Shown: piece by piece, positions 7,409 through 14,707 of the stretch
How positions within the stretch are numbered: the first letter of the stretch is position 1
Layout: each line of letters begins with the position of its first letter
NCBI GenBank assembly: GCA_024643485.1
Contig: JAHEMU010000014.1
Coordinates: 1 to 17,643 of the forward strand
Origin: Cytophagales bacterium
Lineage (GTDB): Bacteria; Bacteroidota; Bacteroidia; Cytophagales; Cyclobacteriaceae
Direction: 5' to 3'
DNA length: 17,643 bases
Made by a program: the position numbers and the translations under genes
The notes under the pieces: generated by a model
What the model saw: only the letters and a program-made list of their open reading frames with translations
The model's database searches: none
Told to the model about the DNA's origin: nothing

Positions 7409-7720
7409 ATGATTAATCAATTATTATTACAAGCAGGAGGTGGTTCACCTTTTATGAGTGGACAATTTCTATTTTTGTTGGGAATGGTAGCTGTATTTTA
7501 CTTCTTTATTATTCGCCCAAATCAAAAGAAACAAAAGGAACAAAAACGCTTTTTGACTGAAATTAAAAAAGGAGATGACGTGGTAACCATCGGTGGTATG
7601 CACGGAAAAGTGTACAGTGTAGAGGATGATTTAGTGGTACTAGATGTTGATAAAGGAACTAAACTTACTTTTAATAAATCTGCCCTTTCAGTTGAGTCTT
7701 CAAAATCTACTAAAAAGTAA
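7409..7720 (+). CDS. yajC: preprotein translocase subunit YajC
   Basis: A 103-residue accessory subunit of the Sec translocase, working with SecD-SecF in the inner membrane. It has one membrane helix (about residues 19-37) and the family hallmark FYFFIIRPNQKKQKEQKRF immediately after it, followed by the cytoplasmic domain with KKGDDVVTIGGMHGKVYSV. Length is normal. It is preceded by a terminator and a candidate promoter, and is followed after 9 bases by the YbbR-like gene, so it probably opens a three-gene transcript. SecD/SecF is not in the window. The call is firm. Confidence 0.95.
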   Translation: MINQLLLQAGGGSPFMSGQFLFLLGMVAVFYFFIIRPNQKKQKEQKRFLTEIKKGDDVVTIGGMHGKVYSVEDDLVVLDVDKGTKLTFNKSALSVESSKSTKK

Positions 7721-7729
7721 TTTATCGAT

Positions 7730-8701
7730 TTGAAAAAGATCCTATCAGAAATACGGTCACTTTTCAAATTAAACAGAGGCAGCAGCCTCAGTACAATTAT
7801 TTTATGTGCGGTTGCTGCCACTATTTTCTGGTTTTTTAATGCATTGAATAAAAATTATTCAACCAACCTTAAGTATCCCGTAAAATTTGTTTACGATACC
7901 GAAAATTACCTTTCCATCGGCAATCTGCCAGAAAGTATCCTAATCAATGTATCTGGTGTTGGTTGGAATTTATTGAGAAAATCCATCGGGGTAAAAGTAA
8001 CACCCATTTCTATTGTTATTGAAAATCCACTTGAAGTAAAGAAAATCCCTGGAATTACTTTGCCAGGGACCATTACAGATCAAATCACTGACATTGAACT
8101 TAATTATATTCTCACAGATACCTTATTCATCCATCTAGATAAGCGTGTCACTAAAAGCTTTTCGTTAAAAGTTGATTCCCTTTCCATCAATTTAAATGAA
8201 AATTACATCATCAACTCCCCCATTTCATTATCTGAAGATTCTGTCACACTAACAGGACCTAATAGTTTTATATCTGAAATCCCAAACCCGATAACTCTTT
8301 CTATTTCGGAGAAAAATTTAGATGATAATTTTAGTGAAGAGGTTCAGATTAGCGTCCCTAATTATAGCATCATTAAAAGAAACCCTCCTACAGTAACTAT
8401 TTCATTTACTTTGGCAGAACTCATAGAAGAATCCATTCAAGTGCCTATCAATAGATCTGGGCTTGGGCTGACTCTCAAACAATCCATTGAACTTCAAGAC
8501 TCAACTACCACAATAAGATATAAAAAACTCAAAAACGGCCCAGTTTTTTCCATTAACGATTTTGATTTGATACTACTCCCATCTTCCTACCAAAAATCGG
8601 ATTCTACTGCCCTAATCTCTCTAATTAAATATCCGGAAAATTTATATTACCTTCAGATAGATTCCTCGAGGATTTCGCTGAACTTGAAAATGAAAAAATG
8701 A
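7730..8701 (+). CDS. YbbR/CdaR-like membrane-anchored protein (TTG start)
   Basis: A 323-residue protein with an N-terminal cytoplasmic stub, one membrane helix (SLSTIILCAVAATIFWFF, residues 19-36), and a long extracytoplasmic region of beta-rich repeats. The repeats, each with a Val/Ile-rich strand, a Pro and a NVSG- or LTGP-like turn, fit the YbbR domain. In Firmicutes the YbbR protein CdaR regulates the c-di-AMP cyclase CdaA; no cyclase gene is present here, so that role is not shown. The start is taken as TTG at 7730, 9 bases after the yajC stop, because no ATG in this frame occurs until the extreme C-terminus and the membrane helix begins close behind. It overlaps coaE by 4 bases (ATGA), suggesting coupled translation. 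I recall this gene between yajC and coaE across Bacteroidota. Confidence 0.85.
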   Translation: MKKILSEIRSLFKLNRGSSLSTIILCAVAATIFWFFNALNKNYSTNLKYPVKFVYDTENYLSIGNLPESILINVSGVGWNLLRKSIGVKVTPISIVIENPLEVKKIPGITLPGTITDQITDIELNYILTDTLFIHLDKRVTKSFSLKVDSLSINLNENYIINSPISLSEDSVTLTGPNSFISEIPNPITLSISEKNLDDNFSEEVQISVPNYSIIKRNPPTVTISFTLAELIEESIQVPINRSGLGLTLKQSIELQDSTTTIRYKKLKNGPVFSINDFDLILLPSSYQKSDSTALISLIKYPENLYYLQIDSSRISLNLKMKK

Positions 8702-9279
8702 AAAAAATTGGCATTACAGGCGGAATAGGAACTGGAAAAACCACTGTAGCAAAAATTTTCAACCTACTTGGTATTCCGATATATATGGCGGACCACCAAG
8801 CTAAATTATTAACGGAGCAAGACCAACAATTAAAAACATCTATTATTTCCTTATTGGGAGAAAAGGCCTATCAAGGTTCAAAATACAATACGAGCTATGT
8901 CGCCCAACAGGTTTTTCAGAATAAACAACTCCTTGAAGATTTAAATAAACTCATTCATCCCGCGGTGCAATCCCATTTTGAAAATTGGTGCTTATTGCAA
9001 AATTCAGCGTTTATACTCAAAGAAGCCGCCTTACTGTTTGAAACTGGAAGTTATAAGTCACTCGATTATACCATTGTTGTTGAAAGCCCATTAGAACTTC
9101 GATTACAGAGAATTCGGCAAAGAGATCCGCATAGAAGCGAATCTGATATTCTAAAAATCATCGATAAACAAATGTCACAAAAGGAAAAAATAGCGCTAGC
9201 AGATGAATTAATTTTGAATGACGAAACTCAATTGCTTATTCCACAGGTTTTACGTTTGTACCAGAAGTTTTCTTCTTAA
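8698..9279 (+). CDS. coaE: dephospho-CoA kinase
   Basis: CoaE catalyses the last step of coenzyme A synthesis, ATP-dependent phosphorylation of dephospho-CoA, in the cytoplasm. The 193-residue protein has the P-loop GGIGTGKT at residues 8-15, the substrate-binding LIHPAV motif, EAALLFETGSYKSLD and the lid-region RLQRIRQRD. Length is normal for the family. The ATG overlaps the stop of the YbbR-like gene (ATGA). Its 3' end overlaps by 44 bases the 3' end of the convergent YbhN-type gene, so there is no room for a separate terminator between them. Confidence 0.95.
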   Translation: MKKIGITGGIGTGKTTVAKIFNLLGIPIYMADHQAKLLTEQDQQLKTSIISLLGEKAYQGSKYNTSYVAQQVFQNKQLLEDLNKLIHPAVQSHFENWCLLQNSAFILKEAALLFETGSYKSLDYTIVVESPLELRLQRIRQRDPHRSESDILKIIDKQMSQKEKIALADELILNDETQLLIPQVLRLYQKFSS

Positions 9280-10309
9280 CATATACCCTTCTTACCCATC
9301 TTGGCAACACAAAAGCCCCGAGTAGCAAGAATATATAATAACTATAAGCTCTCCACAAAATGGTTAAAGCGGCGGTATATTCGCCCATTAACTGCTGAAA
9401 AAAAGCATTAAAACCACCCTCTGCAGCGACAGCCCCCCCAGGTGTTGGGGAAATTAAGGTAATTACCCACAAAGTGATATGCTTGGAAAATGCCAAAATA
9501 TGCTCGAAAAACGAAACATCCACAAAAGCCATGATTAAAAAATTCAGTAAGGCAAAACGTGCTGTCCAACTTATAAATGTGGTATAAAAAATTCTCCACC
9601 AATAGCTGTAGCCTTTGCCTCTTAGCTCTTCAGATGCTAACATGATTTCATTTCCATGTTGATAAGCCGCGTATTGCCACCTCTTTAGAATCCAAATGGA
9701 AGTAATTTTCAGCAAGATCCATTTAAATAGTCGCGGTCTGAAAAATAATGCAAAACACATCACCGCCGTATAAAAGATAATCATCGAGTAGCTAATCAAA
9801 AGGAAATTAGGGATGTTTTGAATTAGAATATCAGACGATTCAAATAGAAATAATTCTTTTTTAAGTAAGAAATAAATAAATGGAACCACCAAAATTAGAT
9901 ACAAATTATCCAGGATTGCGGTAACCATCGCATAGGCGATGGATTTCCCTAAATTTATTTTTTCCTTCATCAAGAGAAAAATAGCCACTGGAGTACCTCC
10001 CACAACAAAAGGTGTTACTGCCGAAGCAAATTCCCATAATAAAATCAATTGAACACTAGCTCTGAATGAAAGCTGATCTTCAGCGAGGTACTTTAACCTA
10101 TAGATATAAGCTAATTCCTTAATAAATAAAAAGACAGCCGCTAAAACAAGCCCAACAGTGCCCGCTTGAAAAATTAAATTAAGTCTTTCCGGCGAAAAAT
10201 TCTCATCAGTAAATAAAAGGTATATGACATATCCGATACTGATAAGTACTGGAATCCATACCTTATTCACGTTTAAAGTTTCGAGTGCCTTCTTCCTGTT
10301 ATTCGACAT
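9236..10309 (-). CDS. YbhN/UPF0104 (lysylphosphatidylglycerol synthase TM-like) membrane protein
   Basis: A 357-residue polytopic inner-membrane protein with about seven or eight hydrophobic segments (near 18-34, 48-68, 86-112, 125-149, 167-190, 245-263, 277-290, 312-337). It has the two signatures of the family: LWEFASAVTPFVVGGTPVA (91-109) and SPTPGGAVAAEGGF (287-300). The family shares the membrane part of MprF-type lysyl-phosphatidylglycerol synthases. This protein lacks the soluble aminoacyl-transfer domain, so a role in lipid transport or glycosyl-lipid handling is only inference. The start overlaps the scpA 3' end by 11 bases, so the two genes form an operon. Its 3' end overlaps coaE by 44 bases on the opposite strand. 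Confidence 0.88.
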   Translation of the reverse strand: MSNNRKKALETLNVNKVWIPVLISIGYVIYLLFTDENFSPERLNLIFQAGTVGLVLAAVFLFIKELAYIYRLKYLAEDQLSFRASVQLILLWEFASAVTPFVVGGTPVAIFLLMKEKINLGKSIAYAMVTAILDNLYLILVVPFIYFLLKKELFLFESSDILIQNIPNFLLISYSMIIFYTAVMCFALFFRPRLFKWILLKITSIWILKRWQYAAYQHGNEIMLASEELRGKGYSYWWRIFYTTFISWTARFALLNFLIMAFVDVSFFEHILAFSKHITLWVITLISPTPGGAVAAEGGFNAFFQQLMGEYTAALTILWRAYSYYIFLLLGAFVLPRWVRRVYVKKKTSGTNVKPVE

Positions 10310-11057
10310 GATCCTTCTCTCTTTCCTCCACAGCTTCTATCCAAAAATTATTAAATCCTTCGCCTAAAATTAACCTAATTTCTCCAGATTGGAGCATTTC
10401 CAATATTCCTAAAAAATTAAATATAACCGCAATTTTCGAGGCATCATCTTCAAGAATATTCAAAAATGACACGCGCTGCCCATTCATAACTTTGTTTCTT
10501 AAATATCCCTTTTGACCTGCAATGGTATAGGGGTATTCAATTACTTTGTGTACCGGCTTGTTCTGTTCTTCATCATAACGACGAACAACCTTCGAAAATA
10601 TTTTTAACAGTTTATAAAGATCTACCTGCTGAAGCTCTGCCTCTACATTGGTAGATTCTGCTAATTTTTTGATTTCCTTTTTAACATTCCCTCTTTTTTC
10701 GCGGGATAATTCCTGATCTTCTATAACAGATAGTTGCTCTACAACTTCCTTATATCGCTTATACTCCAATAAATGTCTTACTAATTCTTCCCTGGGATCA
10801 ATTTCATTTCCCTGCTCGTCAAGTTGAGGACGAGGAAGTAACATTTTAGATTTTATCCTCATCAAAGTCGCCGCGACAAGAATAAATTCACTTGCCACTT
10901 CGATATTCATGTGTTCCATTTGCCGGATATATTTCAAGAACTCATCCGTAATCTTAGCAATCGGAATATCATGTATATCCAACTCGTCTCTCTCGATAAA
11001 AAAAAGAAGTAAGTCGAACGGGCCTTCAAAAAAGGGTAATTTGATTTCGTAATTCAC
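10299..11057 (-). CDS. scpA: segregation and condensation protein ScpA
   Basis: ScpA is the kleisin subunit that bridges SMC heads and, with ScpB, forms the bacterial condensin. The 252-residue protein opens with the hallmark FFEGPFDLLLFFIERDELDI (9-28). Then come the helical segment EVASEFILVAATLMRIKSKM (53-72) and LLPRPQ, a charged middle (85-175) and the C-terminal winged-helix part with FNFLGILEMLQSGEI (213-227). Length is normal. No scpB or smc lies in the window, which I believe is common in this phylum. A well-matched promoter lies 35 bases upstream. The downstream YbhN-type gene starts inside scpA, so it depends on the same transcript. Confidence 0.94.
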   Translation of the reverse strand: MNYEIKLPFFEGPFDLLLFFIERDELDIHDIPIAKITDEFLKYIRQMEHMNIEVASEFILVAATLMRIKSKMLLPRPQLDEQGNEIDPREELVRHLLEYKRYKEVVEQLSVIEDQELSREKRGNVKKEIKKLAESTNVEAELQQVDLYKLLKIFSKVVRRYDEEQNKPVHKVIEYPYTIAGQKGYLRNKVMNGQRVSFLNILEDDASKIAVIFNFLGILEMLQSGEIRLILGEGFNNFWIEAVEEREKDHVE

Positions 11058-11091
11058 TTATTGCTATATTGTGGAAATACACCGGAAAATG

Positions 11092-11122
11092 CAAAAATAG
11101 GATTATAAAATTCTTAATCAAA
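11092..11122 (-). promoter_or_regulatory. promoter of the scpA operon (Bacteroidota -33/-7 type)
   Basis: On the - strand, TTTG (11122-11119) is followed by a 19-base spacer and TATTTTTG (11099-11092). Both elements and the spacing fit the Bacteroidota consensus TTTG-N19-TAnnTTTG exactly. Transcription would begin near 11086, leaving a leader of about 30 bases before the scpA ATG. This is the best promoter match in the window. Confidence 0.65.
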
Positions 11123-11145
11123 TGTGGGTTGCAATGAAAAAAATG

Positions 11146-11153
11146 TAAATTTG
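11146..11153 (+). promoter_or_regulatory. candidate -7 box for dxs
   Basis: TAAATTTG matches TAnnTTTG and lies 75 bases before the dxs ATG. The nearest TTG upstream (11129-11131) is only 14 bases away, so no well-spaced -33 element is seen. It would fire divergently from the scpA promoter about 50 bases away. Confidence 0.3.
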
Positions 11154-11228
11154 TCAAAATTCAGGTGACGAACAGCTAAAACACTTTCCACTAAACTGTG
11201 TTATAACTTTATTAAAACACCTTCAACT

Positions 11229-13148
11229 ATGCTTATAGAGCCAGGAAAAATTCTTTCAAAAATAAATAGTCCGGATGACCTAAAGCCATTAACGCCAGAA
11301 GAATTGGTGATTTTAGCAAAAGAGCTCCGACAATTTATTGTAGATAACGTTTCCGTTTATGGTGGGCATTTTGGAGCAAGTTTAGGAGTAGTTGAATTAA
11401 CTGTAGCTCTTCACCATGTTTTTAATACCCCTACAGATGAAATTGTTTGGGATGTGGGGCATCAAGCTTATGGTCACAAAATACTTACCGGCCGGAGAGA
11501 TCAATTTCATACTAATCGCTATTATAAAGGTATTTCAGGGTTCCCTAAACGGAAGGAAAGCGAATATGATAGTTTTGGCGTTGGACACTCATCAACTTCC
11601 ATTTCGGCTGCACTAGGCATGGCGATGGCTTCGAAATACAAAAAATTAGAAGATAAGCAGCATATTGCAATAATAGGTGACGGAGCAATGACTGGAGGGA
11701 TGGCGTTTGAAGCAATTAATAACGCGGGGACCTCTGACTCGAATATCATTATCATTTTGAATGATAATTGTATGTCTATTGATCCAAATGTTGGTGCATT
11801 AAAGGATTATTTAACCGACATCACCACCTCACATACTTATAATAAAGTAAAAGATGATGTGTGGAATTTATTGGGGAAACTCAGCACATTTGGCACAAGC
11901 GCCCGAGAAATTGTACAAAAGGTAGAAAACAGCATCAAGCACTTTGTTTTAGGTAGCAGTAACTTTTTCGAGTCACTCAATCTCAGATATTTTGGTCCAA
12001 TAGACGGACATGATGTTAACCATTTAGTAAGTGTTTTAAATGACCTGAAACATATTAAAGGGCCCAAAATACTTCATTGCGTAACTGTAAAAGGCAAAGG
12101 GTTTTTACCAGCTGAAAACGGAAACAAAACGAAATGGCACGCACCGGGCACATTTGATAAAGTGACAGGCGAGATCCATAAAAAAGTATCTGACACACCA
12201 AAACCTCCAAAATATCAGGATGTATTTGGTCATACCATTCTTGAACTTGCCAAAAAGAATGAGAAAATATTTGGGGTAACGCCTGCTATGCCTTCGGGTT
12301 CTTCATTAAATATTATGATGGAAGCCATGCCCGAACGAGCCATCGATGTTGGTATTGCAGAACAACATGCGGTAACCTTTTCTGCAGGCTTAGCCACACA
12401 AGGTTTAATTCCATTTTGTAATATATACAGTTCGTTTATGCAACGCGCATACGATCAGGTGATTCATGATGTGTGTATTCAAGACTTACCGGTAAATTTT
12501 TGTTTAGACCGTGCAGGATTTGCTGGTGCTGATGGACCTACCCACCACGGAGCATATGACATTGCCTTTATGCGGTGCATCCCTAATATGATTATTAGCG
12601 CGCCAATGAATGAAGAGGAACTGCGTAATTTGATGTTCACAGCCCAGTTACCACGAGAATCTAAAGCCTTTACCATTCGGTATCCTCGGGGCGAAGGTGT
12701 TATGACCGATTGGAAAAAACCTTTCAAAAAGTTAGAAATAGGTAAAGGCAGAAAACTTCGTGAAGGTGAAAATATTGCTATTATAAGCTTAGGCCACGTT
12801 GGAAATTACGCAGAGAACGTCTGTAAAAAACTTGAATTGGAGGGAATTAAAATAGGCCACTATGATGCCCGATTTGCAAAACCATTGGACCAATTAATGT
12901 TAAAGGAAGTCTTTGAAAATTATGAAAAAGTCATAACTGTAGAAGACGGATGTATTTCCGGGGGATTTGGCAGCGCCATACTTGAATTTGCTTCAGACAA
13001 CCAATTCAGTTCTTCCGTTATCCGACTTGGAATTCCTGATCAAATAATTGAACATGGCACACAAGAAGAACTACATGCCGAATGTAAATTTGATGAAGAT
13101 GGGATTTATGAAGCTGTTGTTAAAATATTAGACAAAGTATCAAAATAA
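11229..13148 (+). CDS. dxs: 1-deoxy-D-xylulose-5-phosphate synthase
   Basis: Dxs condenses pyruvate and glyceraldehyde 3-phosphate to deoxyxylulose 5-phosphate using thiamine diphosphate. This is the first step of the MEP route to isoprenoids (and so to quinones, carotenoids and undecaprenyl phosphate). The 639-residue protein is full length. Seen in order: GGHFGASLGVVELTVALH (45-62), DVGHQAYGHKILTGR (75-89), the thiamine-binding GDGAMTGG (150-157), DVGIAEQHAVT with catalytic Glu378, DRAGFAGADGPTHHG (427-441), and the C-terminal transketolase domain with EDGCISGGFGSA. It is flanked by a divergent scpA promoter region and a 243-base spacer, so it appears to be transcribed alone. No obvious hairpin terminator follows it. 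Confidence 0.97.
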   Translation: MLIEPGKILSKINSPDDLKPLTPEELVILAKELRQFIVDNVSVYGGHFGASLGVVELTVALHHVFNTPTDEIVWDVGHQAYGHKILTGRRDQFHTNRYYKGISGFPKRKESEYDSFGVGHSSTSISAALGMAMASKYKKLEDKQHIAIIGDGAMTGGMAFEAINNAGTSDSNIIIILNDNCMSIDPNVGALKDYLTDITTSHTYNKVKDDVWNLLGKLSTFGTSAREIVQKVENSIKHFVLGSSNFFESLNLRYFGPIDGHDVNHLVSVLNDLKHIKGPKILHCVTVKGKGFLPAENGNKTKWHAPGTFDKVTGEIHKKVSDTPKPPKYQDVFGHTILELAKKNEKIFGVTPAMPSGSSLNIMMEAMPERAIDVGIAEQHAVTFSAGLATQGLIPFCNIYSSFMQRAYDQVIHDVCIQDLPVNFCLDRAGFAGADGPTHHGAYDIAFMRCIPNMIISAPMNEEELRNLMFTAQLPRESKAFTIRYPRGEGVMTDWKKPFKKLEIGKGRKLREGENIAIISLGHVGNYAENVCKKLELEGIKIGHYDARFAKPLDQLMLKEVFENYEKVITVEDGCISGGFGSAILEFASDNQFSSSVIRLGIPDQIIEHGTQEELHAECKFDEDGIYEAVVKILDKVSK

Positions 13149-13312
13149 TCCTGATTCTTACTTCTACCCCATTTTATTAAAATGTGATTTTTTCCATAAA
13201 TCCGTTGAATATATTAACTCTATTCGTTAAATTAGTCAAATGGATGTGTAATATAGTTGGCTTCATGTCCTGTATTTTGTTTTAAAATAATGTTATCTAT
13301 AATTTATTAAAT

Positions 13313-13350
13313 TATATCATATGTGTATATTATATACAAAAAATGATATA
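13313..13350. repeat. nested inverted repeat (candidate operator) in the dxs downstream spacer
   Basis: Outer arms TATATCAT (13313-13320) and ATGATATA (13343-13350) are perfect 8-base inverted repeats. Inner arms TGTATAT (13324-13330) and ATATACA (13332-13338) are perfect 7-base inverted repeats around one central base. Both share nearly the same centre (13331-13331.5). The right outer arm overlaps the candidate -7 box at 13347-13354. The region is extremely AT-rich, so part of the symmetry may be chance. Confidence 0.5.
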
Positions 13351-13354
13351 TTTG
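13347..13354 (+). promoter_or_regulatory. candidate -7 box for the zinc-ribbon membrane protein gene
   Basis: TATATTTG matches TAnnTTTG and lies 37 bases before the ATG at 13392. No TTTG or TTG is found at the usual -33 distance; that place is taken by the nested inverted repeat. The promoter, if real, might need an activator or might be repressed by whatever binds the dyad. Confidence 0.38.
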
Positions 13355-13391
13355 CTTGAACAACATCATATAAGATAAACTAAAAACAGCT

Positions 13392-14129
13392 ATGCAAGAC
13401 CCTATCTCTCTCCTGTATTGGAATGGCATCGGCCTTCAGATTACTTTAGGATTAGCCGGTATTGGCGTACTTATTTTATTAGGCCACCTTTTAAAATTAA
13501 GTGCAACCAGAGATTTAAAATCAAAGTATGATTACATAAATGCTCATGAAATTAACTTTTTATGGTATGCTTCGATCACATTTATCGCTGCAATCGCAAT
13601 TTATGCAAATACTTTTTCCGACGATTTATCTCCGTTATTAATTGGAGTTCGCGCATTTATTTCCGTAATGATGGCGCTAATTGTTGGTGTGATTGTTCAA
13701 AATTTACTTAAGTTTTACTATCCATTCTATGTGGAGAAAAGGCTTAAAAAATTGCGTTACCAACCACGTATCTCTCCAAAAACTGGTAAACCAATGAAAT
13801 TACTTAGTGAAGATGAAGAAGACGTTTATCTTGATGAAGGTATGCAAGCGGAGGAAAACATCTTTTCTATTGACTATGATGTATGGGTTGAAGAAGAAAC
13901 TGGTTATACTAAAATTGAAAAATATTCTGGTCACTTACATGCGAATCAGTGTCCTGAATGTAATTACCAAACACTACGTGTGGTAAAAGAAGAAATTATA
14001 ACTGCTCCTACTGCTGATTCAGAAGGTGAGTTGGAAAAATACATGAATTGTGGATACTGTGGATTTAAAACTAAGAAGCATTTTAAAATTGCTCCTTTAA
14101 GAGAATCACACTCTGAAGCTGCTGTTTAA
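13392..14129 (+). CDS. membrane protein with C-terminal zinc ribbon, function unknown
   Basis: A 245-residue protein with three hydrophobic segments (about 15-34, 55-74, 82-106), a basic stretch (111-133) and a soluble C-terminal half. The C-terminal part has one zinc ribbon: Cys187-x2-Cys190 and Cys220-x2-Cys223. The segment from about residue 127, with KLLSEDEEDVYLDEGMQAEE (136-155) followed by SIDYDVWV (159-166), resembles the double zinc-ribbon tail I recall in TPM/YgcG-type proteins. There, Cys pairs precede the first motif and follow the YDVW motif. Here those Cys positions hold SPKTGKPM and EEETGYT, so the first ribbon appears lost and only the second kept. The TPM domain itself is absent. 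Function unknown; membrane location is likely. It is preceded by an AT-rich dyad and closed by a strong terminator, so it forms a single-gene unit. Confidence 0.85.
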   Translation: MQDPISLLYWNGIGLQITLGLAGIGVLILLGHLLKLSATRDLKSKYDYINAHEINFLWYASITFIAAIAIYANTFSDDLSPLLIGVRAFISVMMALIVGVIVQNLLKFYYPFYVEKRLKKLRYQPRISPKTGKPMKLLSEDEEDVYLDEGMQAEENIFSIDYDVWVEEETGYTKIEKYSGHLHANQCPECNYQTLRVVKEEIITAPTADSEGELEKYMNCGYCGFKTKKHFKIAPLRESHSEAAV

Positions 14130-14149
14130 AACACTAAACGTGTTGAACA

Positions 14150-14185
14150 AAAAAGGGCGATTCAAATATTTGAATCGCCCTTTTT
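14150..14185. terminator. bidirectional intrinsic terminator
   Basis: Bases 14150-14166 are the exact reverse complement of 14169-14185, giving up to 17 paired bases (a practical loop of 4-6). The GC-rich core is GGGCGATTC, with A-tract and T-tract on opposite sides, so it can work on both strands. On the + strand it ends the zinc-ribbon membrane protein gene, 21 bases after the stop. On the - strand it could end ileS-lspA and the 87-residue gene, 220 bases past that gene's stop. Confidence 0.9.
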
Positions 14186-14404
14186 GTTATCAGCGAGAAT
14201 CATGTTAAAAACGGAGATGGTTTTCAACACTGAAACTCATCTTAAGACTCTTTTTTTGTATCCAGAACCGGACAAATATTGAACTTTTTCATGAAGGGAA
14301 TTTATTAAGCTGATTAACATCGAATACCATAGAAACTGGCACTAATCCAATCCCTTTTCAAAAATATTTGGAGATTCTTGAGGAGCCATTTACACTATAT
14401 AATT
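14186..14404. other. non-coding spacer, nothing recognised
   Basis: I find no convincing open frame, tRNA-like fold, promoter pair or repeat here. It lies between a bidirectional terminator and the stop of the convergent 87-residue gene, so it would mostly be the 3' untranslated end of the minus-strand transcript. Confidence 0.4.
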
Positions 14405-14668
14405 TCAAACCACCAATCTATTACCTTCAATTTTAATTTGATCCGTGTAAAACTTCATCCGAGTGTGTGCGCTGTCGAGCTTTTCAATCCTCTCGATACG
14501 ATCAAACTTATGGTTGTAAAAGACTTCTATCAAGGCTCCATGCATGGTATAAAGGTTTATTTTATACCCATAATATCGAATGGACATAAGTATAGTTCCT
14601 TCTCGATATAACTCGAGCACCTTATCCCGCAGGGTCATTTGAATAAATTTTTCGTACTGCGCATCCAT
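14405..14668 (-). CDS. small protein of unknown function after lspA
   Basis: An 87-residue protein that I do not recognise. It has no signal peptide and no membrane segment, and it is rich in Tyr, Ile, Arg and Lys. A short N-terminal helix (about 4-22) precedes what looks like a set of five or six beta strands (TILMSIRYYGYKINLYTM, then ALIEVFYN, RIERIEKL, RMKFYT, QIKIEGNRLVV). This suggests a small cytoplasmic beta-sheet domain. It lies 39 bases after lspA on the same strand, so it is probably the last gene of the ileS-lspA transcript. Reasons to believe it is real: codon use like its neighbours, operon position, no better frame on either strand, and a well-organised secondary-structure pattern. 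An antisense frame at 14378-14611 is taken as a shadow. Confidence 0.68.
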   Translation of the reverse strand: MDAQYEKFIQMTLRDKVLELYREGTILMSIRYYGYKINLYTMHGALIEVFYNHKFDRIERIEKLDSAHTRMKFYTDQIKIEGNRLVV

Positions 14669-14707
14669 TCAACTAATCTAAGAAGATTTCATCGAATGAT
14701 ATAATAA

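Noticed and set aside
13149..13391. A hidden small gene, tRNA or riboswitch between dxs and the zinc-ribbon membrane protein gene
   Set aside because: The stretch is very AT-rich with frequent stops in all frames, no cloverleaf pattern, and no conserved riboswitch core that I can recognise.
14378..14611. 77-residue plus-strand frame opposite the 87-residue gene
   Set aside because: The minus-strand frame has better operon context and a more protein-like strand pattern; the plus frame has no promoter and reads into the spacer between two convergent units.
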